Assembly: GCA_017798145.1 (NCBI GenBank)
Contig: CP059069.1
Span: 605,226-669,225 of the forward strand
Direction: 5' to 3'
Source of the DNA: Akkermansiaceae bacterium
Lineage (GTDB): Bacteria > Verrucomicrobiota > Verrucomicrobiia > Verrucomicrobiales > Akkermansiaceae
DNA length: 64,000 nt
Shown here: piece by piece, positions 33,639 to 42,402 of the stretch
Layout of the letters: each line of letters opens with the position of its first letter
Numbering within the stretch: the stretch's first letter is position 1
Made by a program: the position numbers and the translations under genes
The notes under the pieces: model-generated
Database searches by the model: none
Seen by the model: the letters and a program-made list of their open reading frames with translations, nothing else
What the model was told of the DNA's origin: nothing

Positions 33639-35435
33639 TCAGAAGCTCGCGGTCAGGCCTGTGAATGCGCCGAACCCTGCGCCCCGGATAGGGTTCCCGA
33701 AACGTGAGAGTTCGTAATCCTCGTCGGCAAGATTCTCGATGCGGGCGTGGAGAGTCACGTGATCGGTGAGCGCATAGCTGGCATGGATGCGCAGCAGCAA
33801 AAAGGCATCGAGTGGGGCGCCGCCGTAGGAGCGCTCCGCCACGTAGCCGGCACCGCAGCCGAGCAGGACTTTTTCCGCAGGCCGCCAGTCAAGCGATGCA
33901 GTGACGGTGTTTTCCGGCTGATCCTGCAAGGAGGCGCCGAGCCATGTCCATGCAAGGCGCATCCCAACGTTTTCGCAGAGCGGCCCGGCGGCGGCGAATT
34001 CCAGGCCCCGGGTGGGGGTTTCCCCGGGGAGGTTCACGGGCGGGGTCGGGAAGGATCGGATCCGGTTGTCGATGGAGTTTTCAAAATATGTCAGGGAAAC
34101 GATTCGACCGCCGCCCATCCCCTGCTCCACACCCATGTCCCAGCCTAAGCTTTGCTCAGCGGCGAGGTTCTGATTCCCGGCACCGAAGGCGGTGCCGAAG
34201 AGATCGAGGTAGGTGGGGGTGCGGAATGCCTTGCCGATGCCGGCGCGGATCCGGGTCTCCCCGAGAGCCTGCCAAGAGCCGCCCATGCGCCACGTCACCT
34301 GATCCTCATACTCGGCGTAGTCCTCCCAGCGCAGAACCGCATCCGCCGTGACGGACTCGGTCGATTTCCACTCCCAGCCGAGGTGCGCACCGTAGCGCTG
34401 CGCGACGTTGGCCGTGCCTATCGTGTTTGAGAAATCCGTGTGTTCCCAGAAGGCACCGGCCAGGAGCTTGTGGCGCTCGCCCAGCTCCATGCTGTGATCA
34501 GTGGAAAACACGGTCCGTTCCTGATCGGAGCCGTAGTTCCCGAACGCGGTGTCGTTGTCATAGCGTTCCACATAGCGGCCCAGCGTGAAGCGCGCCAGCC
34601 AGCCGGGGGTGAAACGCGCATTCGCGTAGAACGTGGCCAGACCTGCATCGGTATGGTCGGTGTTCGTGCCGAAAAAATCATACTGGAATCGCGAGTCCGT
34701 GGCGCGGAAGGTCATGCCTAGCGTGAGGTCTTCCGATTGCGCCCATTCAAGCCGCATCGCTGTGCGGGCTTGGTCGAAGTCCTGTGCGATCGCGTCGTTG
34801 TGTGTTCCGTCGTAGCCCGCGCCGAGGAACCAGGAAAAGCCGTCCTGTGCCCCGGAGTGAGAGAGATGGCCGTTGAATGTATCGAAGGATCCGCCCTCCA
34901 GCCGGAGCCGCGCCGCAGGGTCTCCCGCGCCGCGAGCGGTTTCCAGCCAGATCACCCCGCCGACAGCCTCGCCGCCATGGATCGCCGCGTGCGGGCCGCG
35001 CAGCACCTCAATTCGGCCGAGATCATCGAGCCTTGCGCCGGAGAAGAAGTTTCCCAAGGAGACGGTGGAGTCGCTGAGACGCACCCCATCCACGACGAGC
35101 TGGGAATACGAAGTGGCGGTGCCGCGCAGGAAGACGGAGCCGATGGCACCCGTCTGTCCGGACGTCGAGGTTGAGTTGACGCCCGGCACCTCGTTGAGCG
35201 CCTGGCGGAGGTCTAGGATACCCCGTTCCGAAAGTTCAAGCGGATCGAGGACAGTCACCGCCGATGTGCTCTCCGCGGATTTTCCCGGCAGTCTCGTTGC
35301 GGAGACGACAAGGGTGTCGAGATCGTTTTCGGTCTCCGCAGGCAGGTGTCCGCAGAGGGTGAGCGCCGCAAGCCCGGAGAGGGCACGGCATGTCGCGTTC
35401 GTCCGGCATAGCGCGGACGGCATGTGTTGTGTCAT
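33639..35435 (-). CDS. btuB: TonB-dependent outer membrane receptor, BtuB-like (vitamin B12)
   Basis: A 598-aa receptor. After a signal peptide there is a TonB box (NDLDTLVVSATR), then a plug domain (LRQALNEVPGVN, SYSQLVVDGVRLSD, LGRIEVLRGPHAAIHGGEAV) and a beta-barrel ending in GLTASF with the terminal Phe typical of outer membrane proteins. The size and plug match BtuB. A cobalamin riboswitch lies directly upstream, so cobalamin or a corrinoid is the likely cargo. Genes for the inner-membrane B12 ABC transporter are not next to it. Confidence 0.9.
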   Translation of the reverse strand: MTQHMPSALCRTNATCRALSGLAALTLCGHLPAETENDLDTLVVSATRLPGKSAESTSAVTVLDPLELSERGILDLRQALNEVPGVNSTSTSGQTGAIGSVFLRGTATSYSQLVVDGVRLSDSTVSLGNFFSGARLDDLGRIEVLRGPHAAIHGGEAVGGVIWLETARGAGDPAARLRLEGGSFDTFNGHLSHSGAQDGFSWFLGAGYDGTHNDAIAQDFDQARTAMRLEWAQSEDLTLGMTFRATDSRFQYDFFGTNTDHTDAGLATFYANARFTPGWLARFTLGRYVERYDNDTAFGNYGSDQERTVFSTDHSMELGERHKLLAGAFWEHTDFSNTIGTANVAQRYGAHLGWEWKSTESVTADAVLRWEDYAEYEDQVTWRMGGSWQALGETRIRAGIGKAFRTPTYLDLFGTAFGAGNQNLAAEQSLGWDMGVEQGMGGGRIVSLTYFENSIDNRIRSFPTPPVNLPGETPTRGLEFAAAGPLCENVGMRLAWTWLGASLQDQPENTVTASLDWRPAEKVLLGCGAGYVAERSYGGAPLDAFLLLRIHASYALTDHVTLHARIENLADEDYELSRFGNPIRGAGFGAFTGLTASF

Positions 35436-35477
35436 TTTATCTGGAATCCATGGGGCTGTGTTCCGCAGCCCTGTTAG

Positions 35478-35625
35478 AAAACCCCTCTGGCTGGCGATCT
35501 GGCTCGGCCTGCCTTCGCAAGACCATACAGTGGCGGCACCGCTCCGGATTCACACCGGATTCCCCATCAATTTCCTGCCCGTGCGACGGGCTTCCAACGG
35601 AGTGCCGCTTTGTTTTTCACGGCGC
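35478..35625 (-). promoter_or_regulatory. Cobalamin (AdoCbl) riboswitch
   Basis: On the minus strand the conserved core reads GGGAATCCGGTGTGAATCCGG followed by the B12 box GCCGCCACTGTA and then a GCCAGCCAGA segment, the order seen in cobalamin riboswitches. It ends about 45 nt before the receptor start and should reduce btuB expression when B12 is plentiful. The outer limits are approximate. Confidence 0.92.
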
Positions 35626-35748
35626 GGGAGGACGTATCCGAGAGCCTTCATCGGGTCAAGGTATTGATGGATCAGATACGGCCGCGCAGACAACCTTTCC
35701 TGAAGTTTGAATTTTGAAATCCGGGGTTTAACGCCTAGCATCCGCCGC

Positions 35749-36633
35749 ATGAACCAACCCCGCATCCTCGATGGCAAGGCCATCGCCTCCACCGTGCTCG
35801 AAGAATGCCGTGCAGAGACGGCGGAACTCAAGGCGAAGGGGATCACGCCCGGCCTCGCCGTGGTGCTCGTCGGCAGCGACCCCGCGTCCGCCGTTTACGT
35901 AGGCTCGAAGGCCCGCACCTGCGCGGAGCTCGGCTTTCACTCGGTGAAAATCGAGCTGCCGGCGGAAACGACCCAGGAAGAGTTGCTGAAGGTGGTTGCG
36001 GATCTGAATGCGGATCCTGCCGTCCACGGCATTCTCGTCCAGTCACCGCCGCCGCCGCACATCGATGAGGAAACGGTCATCAGAGCCATTGCTCCGCACA
36101 AGGATGTCGATGGCTTCCACCCGGAGAACGTCGCCAAGCTGGCATTGGAAGATGCTAGCGGTTTCGTCCCCTGCACGCCGGCCGGCTGCATGAAATTGCT
36201 GGAAGTTTCCGGGATCGATACCAATGGGGCGGAGGCGGTTGTGATCGGGCGCTCCATGATCGTCGGCAAGCCAATGGCCCTTTTGCTGGTTGGGAAAAGC
36301 TCCAACGCCACCGTTACGGTTGCGCACTCACGTTCCAGGGACTTGGCAGCGATCTGCCGCCGTGCCGACATACTCATCGCCGCCGTCGGCCGCCCGGATA
36401 TGGTCAAGGCGGATTGGGTCAAGCCCGGTGCCGTCGTGATCGATGTGGGCATCAACCGCGTGGCGGACGCATCCTGTAAATCCGGTCATCGGCTCACCGG
36501 GGATGTTGATTTCGGGGAGGTGGCACCGCGCTGCGCCGCCATCACCCCGGTGCCGGGCGGGGTTGGCCCGATGACCATCGCCATGCTCATGAAGAACACC
36601 ATCAAGGCGGCGAGGCAATCCGGCCAGGCCTGA
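35749..36633 (+). CDS. folD: Methylenetetrahydrofolate dehydrogenase/cyclohydrolase
   Basis: A 294-aa FolD. The substrate motifs [18 protein letters not shown] and [11 protein letters not shown], the Rossmann site [17 protein letters not shown], and the C-terminal [11 protein letters not shown] are all typical. It interconverts 5,10-methylene-THF and 10-formyl-THF using NADP. I chose the ATG at 35749, where family similarity begins. An AT-rich stretch related to those before ligA, the gldG-like gene and the aldo/keto reductase gene sits 20-45 nt upstream. Confidence 0.95.
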   Translation: MNQPRILDGKAIASTVLEECRAETAELKAKGITPGLAVVLVGSDPASAVYVGSKARTCAELGFHSVKIELPAETTQEELLKVVADLNADPAVHGILVQSPPPPHIDEETVIRAIAPHKDVDGFHPENVAKLALEDASGFVPCTPAGCMKLLEVSGIDTNGAEAVVIGRSMIVGKPMALLLVGKSSNATVTVAHSRSRDLAAICRRADILIAAVGRPDMVKADWVKPGAVVIDVGINRVADASCKSGHRLTGDVDFGEVAPRCAAITPVPGGVGPMTIAMLMKNTIKAARQSGQA

Positions 36634-36656
36634 GCGGCGTGCGCCGCAGCGGCTGT

Positions 36657-36977
36657 TCAGGGTGCGAGGAAGGAGCAGACGTATTGGCAGATGCCGGAAT
36701 TCACGGTGATGGTGAAGCCGCTGTTTCCGGGCACTTCGAAGGATTCGTCCGTGGGGACGAAGCGGGTGCTTCCGGAGCCGTCGATGCTGACCTCGCAGGA
36801 GCCGTCGGTGATTTCCATCAGCTCCGGTGCGCCGGTGCCGAAGTGGTAGGTGCCAGGGTAGATGATGCCGAGGGTCTTTTTGGTTCCGTCCGGGAAATGG
36901 ATGGAGTGGGAGACGACCTTACCATCGAAATAGACGTTTGCGACGGGATCTGCGGTGACGTTTTGGAAGGGGTTCAT
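36657..36977 (-). CDS. ppnP: Pyrimidine/purine nucleoside phosphorylase (DUF1255)
   Basis: A 106-aa cupin-like beta-barrel protein matching PpnP (YaiE): KVVSHSIHFPDGTKKTLGI, YHFGTGAPELMEIT, and FEVPGNSGFTI. These enzymes phosphorolyse many nucleosides. It sits 10 nt after the rhodanese gene on the same strand and is transcribed towards folD. Length is typical. Confidence 0.92.
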   Translation of the reverse strand: MNPFQNVTADPVANVYFDGKVVSHSIHFPDGTKKTLGIIYPGTYHFGTGAPELMEITDGSCEVSIDGSGSTRFVPTDESFEVPGNSGFTITVNSGICQYVCSFLAP

Positions 36978-36987
36978 GATTTTGGGG

Positions 36988-37509
36988 TTATCCGTTTGCG
37001 ATTTTCCAGGCTTCGTATCCTCCTTGGAGGACGGATACGCGATGCCCGCGGGCTGCGAGTGCGTTTGCTACGCTGACCGCGTCCGGACAAGCAAAATCCG
37101 TGCAGTAGATGACGACGGGTGTGTTTGCCGAGTTGGCGGAGCGGATCCGGGCTTCATTCGCCGGAAGGTCGGCGGCAAGCTTGGATTTCGGCCAGCTGAC
37201 GGCTCCGGGAATGTGCCCCATCCTGAAATAGATCGCGGGCCGGACATCATAGATGAGCGCGGCGTTGCTCTGGACGAGCTGGTAAAGATCGCCGAGGGGC
37301 ATGCGGGTTACGCTGCCCGGCTGCATGGGGGCTGCGAGTGTCTGGACAGGGGTTCCGTTTTCCGGCGCTGCGGGGGCGGGCTTGAGCGCGGGTATGGGTT
37401 TTTCCGGAGGCTCGGCGCAGGAAAGGAGCATGGCGGAAAACAGGGCTGGCCATGCGAAACGGATTCCGCGCAGGGTTGCTCCGACTTGTCTTTTCGATGG
37501 GTTGCTCAT
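36988..37509 (-). CDS. Rhodanese-domain lipoprotein
   Basis: A 173-aa protein. The signal peptide ends in a lipobox (MLLSC; Cys about 31). A Pro-rich linker leads to a rhodanese domain, DVRPAIYFRMGHIPGAVSW, with active-site loop Cys in VVIYCTDFACPDAV. It would transfer sulfane sulphur at the cell surface or act as a binding domain. The ATG at 37509 overlaps the FKBP stop (ATGA), so the pair is coupled. Confidence 0.85.
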   Translation of the reverse strand: MSNPSKRQVGATLRGIRFAWPALFSAMLLSCAEPPEKPIPALKPAPAAPENGTPVQTLAAPMQPGSVTRMPLGDLYQLVQSNAALIYDVRPAIYFRMGHIPGAVSWPKSKLAADLPANEARIRSANSANTPVVIYCTDFACPDAVSVANALAARGHRVSVLQGGYEAWKIANG

Positions 37510-37979
37510 TTTCCGATCCGGATGAGTTCGACATCGAAAACCAGTGTCCCGGCAGGGTAGCCGCGACCAGGATTCTCGCCGTAGGCCATTCTTGCGGGGA
37601 TCCAAAAACGGCGCTTCTCACCCTCGACCATGAGCTGAAGGCCTTCCGTCCAGCCGGCGATGACACCGTCGAGCGGGAAGGAGGTGGGCTGGCCGCGCTG
37701 CACCGAGGAATCGAAGAGCTTTCCATCCGTCGTCCAGCCGGAGTAATGAACGGTGACATGATCCGTGGCCTTGGGTTTGGTCTCGCCATTGCCGACTTCA
37801 AGGACTTTGGAGGCAAGGCCTGAGGCCGTGGTCTGGGCGTCTGCGGGGGCGGCGGCTACGTCTTCGGGTGTTTGGGGCATGGCTGCTTTTGGGGTGGAAC
37901 ATGCGGCCATGGCAAGCGCCAACAGGGCGGCGCAGAGAGTTTTCACGGGAAACCCAAGCGGTTGAAGGTCTGTTTTCAT
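37506..37979 (-). CDS. FKBP-type peptidyl-prolyl isomerase lipoprotein
   Basis: A 157-aa protein. Signal peptide with lipobox AMAACST, then a low-complexity linker and an FKBP domain: VTVHYSGWTTDGKLFDSS, VIAGWTEGLQLMVEGEKRRF, IPARMAYGENPGRGYPAGTL. It folds or assists exported proteins in the cell envelope. Its start immediately follows the scpA stop (no gap), so it probably shares its transcript. Confidence 0.92.
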   Translation of the reverse strand: MKTDLQPLGFPVKTLCAALLALAMAACSTPKAAMPQTPEDVAAAPADAQTTASGLASKVLEVGNGETKPKATDHVTVHYSGWTTDGKLFDSSVQRGQPTSFPLDGVIAGWTEGLQLMVEGEKRRFWIPARMAYGENPGRGYPAGTLVFDVELIRIGK

Positions 37980-38762
37980 TCAGGCCTTGGCGGTTTCGGC
38001 TGCTTCCGGGACATCCTCGTGACCCATTTCCACGGCGGTGCGGCGCTCGACGGTGATGGCTCCCAGCAGGTGATCCTGGCGGACGACGAACTGGTTGAGC
38101 TTCATCAGCTCCAGCATCGCGAGGAAGGTGACGATCACCTCCGATTTCGTGGTGGCGGTCTGAAAAAGGGCGTCGAAGGTGAGCGCCTGGCCAGGGCTGA
38201 AATGACCGAGCAGGAACTCGATCTTGTCGGATACAGTGAAGCGGTCATCGACGATGTCGCCGAAGTCGTGGGATTCCTCGAAGCGCTTCAGGACGTTCTG
38301 GAAGGCGCGGATGAGATCGAAGATGGAGACCTCCGCCAGCGCCGGGGGCTCCTCGGCGGGCTTGGTGCCGGGATCCGGCTGGTGGGCGAACCGGCCTTGC
38401 TGCTCCAGCTCCCGGATGGATAGGAAACCGGCGGCGTCCTTGAATTTCTTGTATTCGATGAGCTGGCGGATGAGCTCCCAGCGCGGGTCGTCGTCCTCCG
38501 CATCCTCCTCCGGAGGCTGCTCGGTGCGGGGCAGGAGGGTGCGGGATTTCAGGTACATCAGGTTCGCCGCCATCACGATGAACTCGGATGCGAGGTCGAT
38601 GTTGAGGAGCTTGAAGGTGTTGATGTAGTCAAGGTACTGCCTTGTGATCCGCTCGATGGAGATGGCATGGATGTCCAGTTCGTCCTTCTTGATGAGGTAG
38701 AGGAGGAGGTCGAGCGGGCCCTCGAAGATTTCGAGCTGGACCTTGTAGTCGGAAGTTTCCAA
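37980..38762 (-). CDS. scpA: Segregation and condensation protein A
   Basis: A 260-aa ScpA: LEIFEGPLDLLLYLIKKDELDIHAI near the N-terminus, ASEFIVMAANLMYLKSRTLL, and a C-terminal winged-helix region (VTFLAMLELMKLNQFVV). It is the kleisin of the Smc-ScpAB condensin. No scpB follows. The start at 38762 gives the canonical METxDYKVQLE-type N-terminus. It is divergent from the AsmA-like gene starting at 38841. Confidence 0.95.
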   Translation of the reverse strand: METSDYKVQLEIFEGPLDLLLYLIKKDELDIHAISIERITRQYLDYINTFKLLNIDLASEFIVMAANLMYLKSRTLLPRTEQPPEEDAEDDDPRWELIRQLIEYKKFKDAAGFLSIRELEQQGRFAHQPDPGTKPAEEPPALAEVSIFDLIRAFQNVLKRFEESHDFGDIVDDRFTVSDKIEFLLGHFSPGQALTFDALFQTATTKSEVIVTFLAMLELMKLNQFVVRQDHLLGAITVERRTAVEMGHEDVPEAAETAKA

Positions 38763-38840
38763 AGGGGTATCGCGGGGTTGGTGTTGGGGAAAGTTTGTTC
38801 TCGTAAGCCCGGGGGCGGGAAGGTTTTATGTGGGCGGAGC

Positions 38841-40457
38841 ATGAACGGACAGCCCGAATCAGAGCAATTGCAAAACTTCCATGAGCGCCTCAGCGAATGG
38901 GTATCCAGCCAGGGCTTCTGGTTCCAGCTCAGGTATTCGTTTTCCGGCGGCGGAGCAAAGGGCGCCCTCGGATACCACCTCTTCCGACTTTTCGCGCGCC
39001 TACTCGTTTTCACCGCCGTGGCGGCGGCAGGCACCTGGGTGTTCCTGGTCAAGCAGTCCGGCAGCGCCTCCTATTCGGACCAGGTCAAGGAAACGCTGGT
39101 GGAAAAGCTCCGCGCAGAGGAAATCCAGCTCCAGGGACTGTCCCGCCAGCAAGGGGAGTTCTATGTAAGCCGCCTGGCGATGTCCGGCGGAGATGAAACC
39201 TTTTTCACCGTGATGGAGGCCAGGAACCTGAAATGCCAGATGGGCTTGCTCGACGGATTCCGGAAGCAGTGGGATCCCGGCCCGCTCACCATCTCCAGGC
39301 TCGACATGGGGCTGAGGGCGGGGGCGGATTCGGCCAAGGCGGCTGCTTCGCTGGGCGATGTGCTGTTCCAGGATCTGGGGAAAATGAAGCTTGATGCGAT
39401 CGTCGTGAACGACACCTCGCTACGCTGGGGCTACTCCGAGCGCACCCGCGGCTCCATACTCGGCAGCAAGATGCGTGCACAAAAGCTGGCAGATGGCTGG
39501 AGGCTCAGGTTCCGGGGCGGGACTTTCACCCAGAACTGGCTGAAGCGGCTCGAAATCGTGGAGCTGGATGTGGTTTTCAGAAGGCAGGGCATCGTCTTCG
39601 AAAAGGCGGTACTGAGGAAAAACCAGGGATACGTGACCTTCACAGACCTCAAGGTTACAGCGGGCGAGAGGCCGGAGGTGACGGGCAACATGAACCTGCG
39701 AAAAATCGATGTCGCGGCGCTTGTGCCGATCGGAGTAAGGAATTTCCTGGAAGGCACCGTCTCAGGTCAGTTCAAGGTCTTCGGATCGACCAACTCGGCC
39801 GATGGTGTCGGCTTCGAGGGCGAGGTAATGCTTGCCGGGGACGATGTGATTTTCCTGCGCGACAGGATCCACCTTCTGCGCGCTCTCAGTGTTGTGGATG
39901 CGTTCAACAATTACCGCCGCGTGGATTTCCGCGACGGATCTTTCAGGATGAAAACCCACGGCGGCAGGATGGAACTATCGCAGGTCGATATCCGGGCGGG
40001 AGATCTCTTGCAGATGAAAGGCGAGATGGTCGTCAGGCTTCCGACAGCGGAGGAGGCGCTCCAATTCAACGAAACCGGCATCGCCGATGACGATGACGGG
40101 ATACTCAACGACGATGAGATCGACATCACCCTTGAGCGGGCCGCCATGAATGCTGGAGAGAGCGTTGGCTTCAGGAAAGAAGGCGACGATACGCTCTTCG
40201 AACGGCTGGGATTGACCCTGGAGAACCGCAGGCTTGAGGAAAAAGCCGCCGAGCGGCTTGCCCGTTCCTACCGCTATGAGGGTATGTTCACGATCAGCCT
40301 GCCCAGGGACTCCTTCGTCAGGGCCCCTCAGTTGCAGCAGATGTATCCCGGCAACGGAGCCAACGGAAGGGTTGTCATGGACGTGCCCATCGAGGGGGTT
40401 CTCTACGACCTGACCCTGAAGCAGGCGAACGAGATCTACGAAAAAGGCGCGCGCTGA
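38841..40457 (+). CDS. Large membrane-anchored periplasmic protein, AsmA/TamB-like
   Basis: A 538-aa protein with a single N-terminal TM anchor (residues about 45-70, LFARLLVFTAVAAAGTWVFLV) and a long periplasmic region. The repeats of DLKV-type strands (YVTFTDLKVTAGERPEVTGN, VSGQFKVFGSTN, MKGEMVVRLPTAEEAL) resemble AsmA-like beta-taco domains. I start at ATG 38841 since the upstream frame overlaps scpA. Role may be outer-membrane or lipid homeostasis (inference). Confidence 0.6.
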   Translation: MNGQPESEQLQNFHERLSEWVSSQGFWFQLRYSFSGGGAKGALGYHLFRLFARLLVFTAVAAAGTWVFLVKQSGSASYSDQVKETLVEKLRAEEIQLQGLSRQQGEFYVSRLAMSGGDETFFTVMEARNLKCQMGLLDGFRKQWDPGPLTISRLDMGLRAGADSAKAAASLGDVLFQDLGKMKLDAIVVNDTSLRWGYSERTRGSILGSKMRAQKLADGWRLRFRGGTFTQNWLKRLEIVELDVVFRRQGIVFEKAVLRKNQGYVTFTDLKVTAGERPEVTGNMNLRKIDVAALVPIGVRNFLEGTVSGQFKVFGSTNSADGVGFEGEVMLAGDDVIFLRDRIHLLRALSVVDAFNNYRRVDFRDGSFRMKTHGGRMELSQVDIRAGDLLQMKGEMVVRLPTAEEALQFNETGIADDDDGILNDDEIDITLERAAMNAGESVGFRKEGDDTLFERLGLTLENRRLEEKAAERLARSYRYEGMFTISLPRDSFVRAPQLQQMYPGNGANGRVVMDVPIEGVLYDLTLKQANEIYEKGAR

Positions 40458-40462
40458 GCAAC

Positions 40463-41179
40463 TCACCAGCGGAACACGAGCGGCGGCACGATGATGCGCA
40501 CATCCCCGCCCTGCCTGTTCTCGCTTTCCTCCAGGGCCGTCACAAGCCCGTCCTTGAACTCCACCACCGTCTTGCCCTTCTCCTCGCGGGTGATGCTGAC
40601 AAGCTGCCTGAACACCTGTCCCGTAGCAGGATCGATGCGGGTGGCGTAGTTTTTCACATCCTCATAATCGATGTATTCCCAGGAACCCTGCTCGCCTTCC
40701 GCAGTGCGCCGCACCGAGGTTTTGGTCGGCTTGCCACGGGATTTTCCCACCTCCGCAGGGGTCATGCCGATCGCGATCCCTTCCCTTGAGATCACTTCGT
40801 TGACCGCGATCTGTCGCTCATAGAGCTGTTTGAGCTTTGCCACGAAATCCTCCTGCGGGTGGGAGAAAGCCCATGGCGCGACCCAACCGGCGAGGCCGTT
40901 GCGGGTGCCCTCACCTCGCACCTTGTAAACCTTCGCCGTCATCCCCTCCAAGGTCACCGTCTGATCAGCCTTGAGGAAACCGAGGCGGATATTGCCGGCC
41001 TTGTCGGAATAGACCGGAGCTTCCTTGATGACCCTGAGCTTGATTGGCGGATCGACGACCTCATTGAGGTAGACCACCTCCGGATCGGAATCCAGCAGCG
41101 ACTTCCGATCCGTCCTGATCTCTGCGGCAGCCTGCCCGACAAATGCGGCGCAAACGAGGAAAGGAAGCATTGCTTTCAT
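40463..41179 (-). CDS. Secreted protein with SH3-like domain
   Basis: A 238-aa protein with signal peptide MKAMLPFLVCAAFVGQAAA. Residues 45-110 (LRVIKEAPVYSDKAGNIRLG, then FLKADQTVTLEG and LAGWVAPWAF) look like a bacterial SH3-type domain. The remainder contains IGMTPAEVGKSRGKPTK, an SmpA/OmlA- or lipobox-less BamE-like start, and a beta-rich C-terminus. It is convergent with the AsmA-like gene and ends 6 nt from it. No specific function known. Confidence 0.65.
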   Translation of the reverse strand: MKAMLPFLVCAAFVGQAAAEIRTDRKSLLDSDPEVVYLNEVVDPPIKLRVIKEAPVYSDKAGNIRLGFLKADQTVTLEGMTAKVYKVRGEGTRNGLAGWVAPWAFSHPQEDFVAKLKQLYERQIAVNEVISREGIAIGMTPAEVGKSRGKPTKTSVRRTAEGEQGSWEYIDYEDVKNYATRIDPATGQVFRQLVSITREEKGKTVVEFKDGLVTALEESENRQGGDVRIIVPPLVFRW

Positions 41180-41302
41180 ACGGTGTAAGATAGTCCGCAG
41201 GGGTGAAAAGGAAAGATGGAAATCGGATCCGCCCTTTTGACGGATGAGGCGTGCGGATATTCGCGGAAAATTCCGGAATGACACACACCCATGCATGATC
41301 GC

Positions 41303-42364
41303 TCAAACCGCCCGCACCGCGCCGCCCTGGACTTCCATGACCGGCAGGCCGGGAATCGCATCTGTCTCCTTCAGCCAGCCGAGATGGGTGGTGGTTATGA
41401 ATTTCTGGGCGTGGGGCGGAAGGTGGCGTAGCAGGGCATTGCGGCGGGCGGGATCCAGCTCACCGAAGATATCGTCGAGCAGGTAGATGGGGGATTTCTC
41501 ACAGCGCCTGTGGAGCAGATCCCCTTGGGCGAGCTTGAGCGCCAGAGCGATGGTGCGCTGCTGCCCCTCGCTGGCGAATTCCGAGGCGGGCATCCCGTGG
41601 AGGCGGATGGAAACATCGTCGCGGTGCGGGCCGATCACCGCCTGCCGCTGTGCCGTCTCGCGCTGGCGCGCCTGGAGGATGGAATCCTTCATCGATGGGC
41701 CGGAGGCGGGCAGGTAGGAGAGCGTGAGGGCTTCGTTTTTGCCCGAAATGTCGAGCTGCGCGGCGGCGACGAGGGGCGAGATGTCCTCGACAAGACAGCG
41801 GCGGCTTTCCGTCAGGTAGGTGCCGTGCTCGATGAGAATTTCCTCATAGGCAAGCAGCTCCGGCAGGCGCAGCTTCGGCTCCTTGAGGAGGAGGTTCTTC
41901 GCCCTGAGGGCACGGCGGTAACGGGTGTATGCGGTGCGGTATCGCGGATCGAGCTGGGCTCCGAGGAAATCGAGGAAATGCCTGCGAGCCTCCCCCGGGC
42001 CGCGGATCAGGCCGAGATCCTCGTTGCCCATCCAGACGACCAGCCCGCCGTCGGCGAGGTATCCGGTGCGGGATTTCCGCTCCTCCCCATCGACTTCCAG
42101 CAAAAGCCCTTTGGCAAGGTTGCGTATCTTCCTTTCCTGCCCCCATGGGTTGCCTGCAATGCCGAAGCCGGGGGTGGAGAATTTCGTGAGCGTGTTGAAG
42201 CGGTTGCTTCGCGGGGAGTGCAGGCGGACCAGGGTGCAGACGGCCTCCAGCAGGGAGGTTTTACCCTGCGCGTTGTCGCCGATAAGGATGACACCCTCCG
42301 GCGCAGCCTCCATGGCCAGGGCGCCGAAGCAGCGAAAATTCTGGAGGCGGAGGTGCTGGATCAC
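41303..42364 (-). CDS. recF: DNA replication and repair protein RecF
   Basis: A 353-aa protein. Walker A GDNAQGKTSLLEAV (residues about 29-42), VIGPHRDDVSIRL and SEGQQRTIALALKLAQ (signature), and Walker B IYLLDDIFGELD all match RecF, the ssDNA-gap repair loader. I chose a GTG at 42364 (VIQHLRLQNFRCFGAL) because RecF starts with that strand. Upstream in-frame codons overlap the sulfatase gene's end. It is not next to dnaA/dnaN, as in the classical order. Confidence 0.9.
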   Translation of the reverse strand: MIQHLRLQNFRCFGALAMEAAPEGVILIGDNAQGKTSLLEAVCTLVRLHSPRSNRFNTLTKFSTPGFGIAGNPWGQERKIRNLAKGLLLEVDGEERKSRTGYLADGGLVVWMGNEDLGLIRGPGEARRHFLDFLGAQLDPRYRTAYTRYRRALRAKNLLLKEPKLRLPELLAYEEILIEHGTYLTESRRCLVEDISPLVAAAQLDISGKNEALTLSYLPASGPSMKDSILQARQRETAQRQAVIGPHRDDVSIRLHGMPASEFASEGQQRTIALALKLAQGDLLHRRCEKSPIYLLDDIFGELDPARRNALLRHLPPHAQKFITTTHLGWLKETDAIPGLPVMEVQGGAVRAV

Positions 42365-42402
42365 TGAAACTCGGATTTTTGACTCCCTGGGAAGGACAGC
42401 AA

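Noticed and set aside
38667..38840. Extending the AsmA-like protein to an earlier ATG
   Set aside because: The extra codons overlap scpA in antisense and look non-coding; the ATG at 38841 starts a normal N-terminus.
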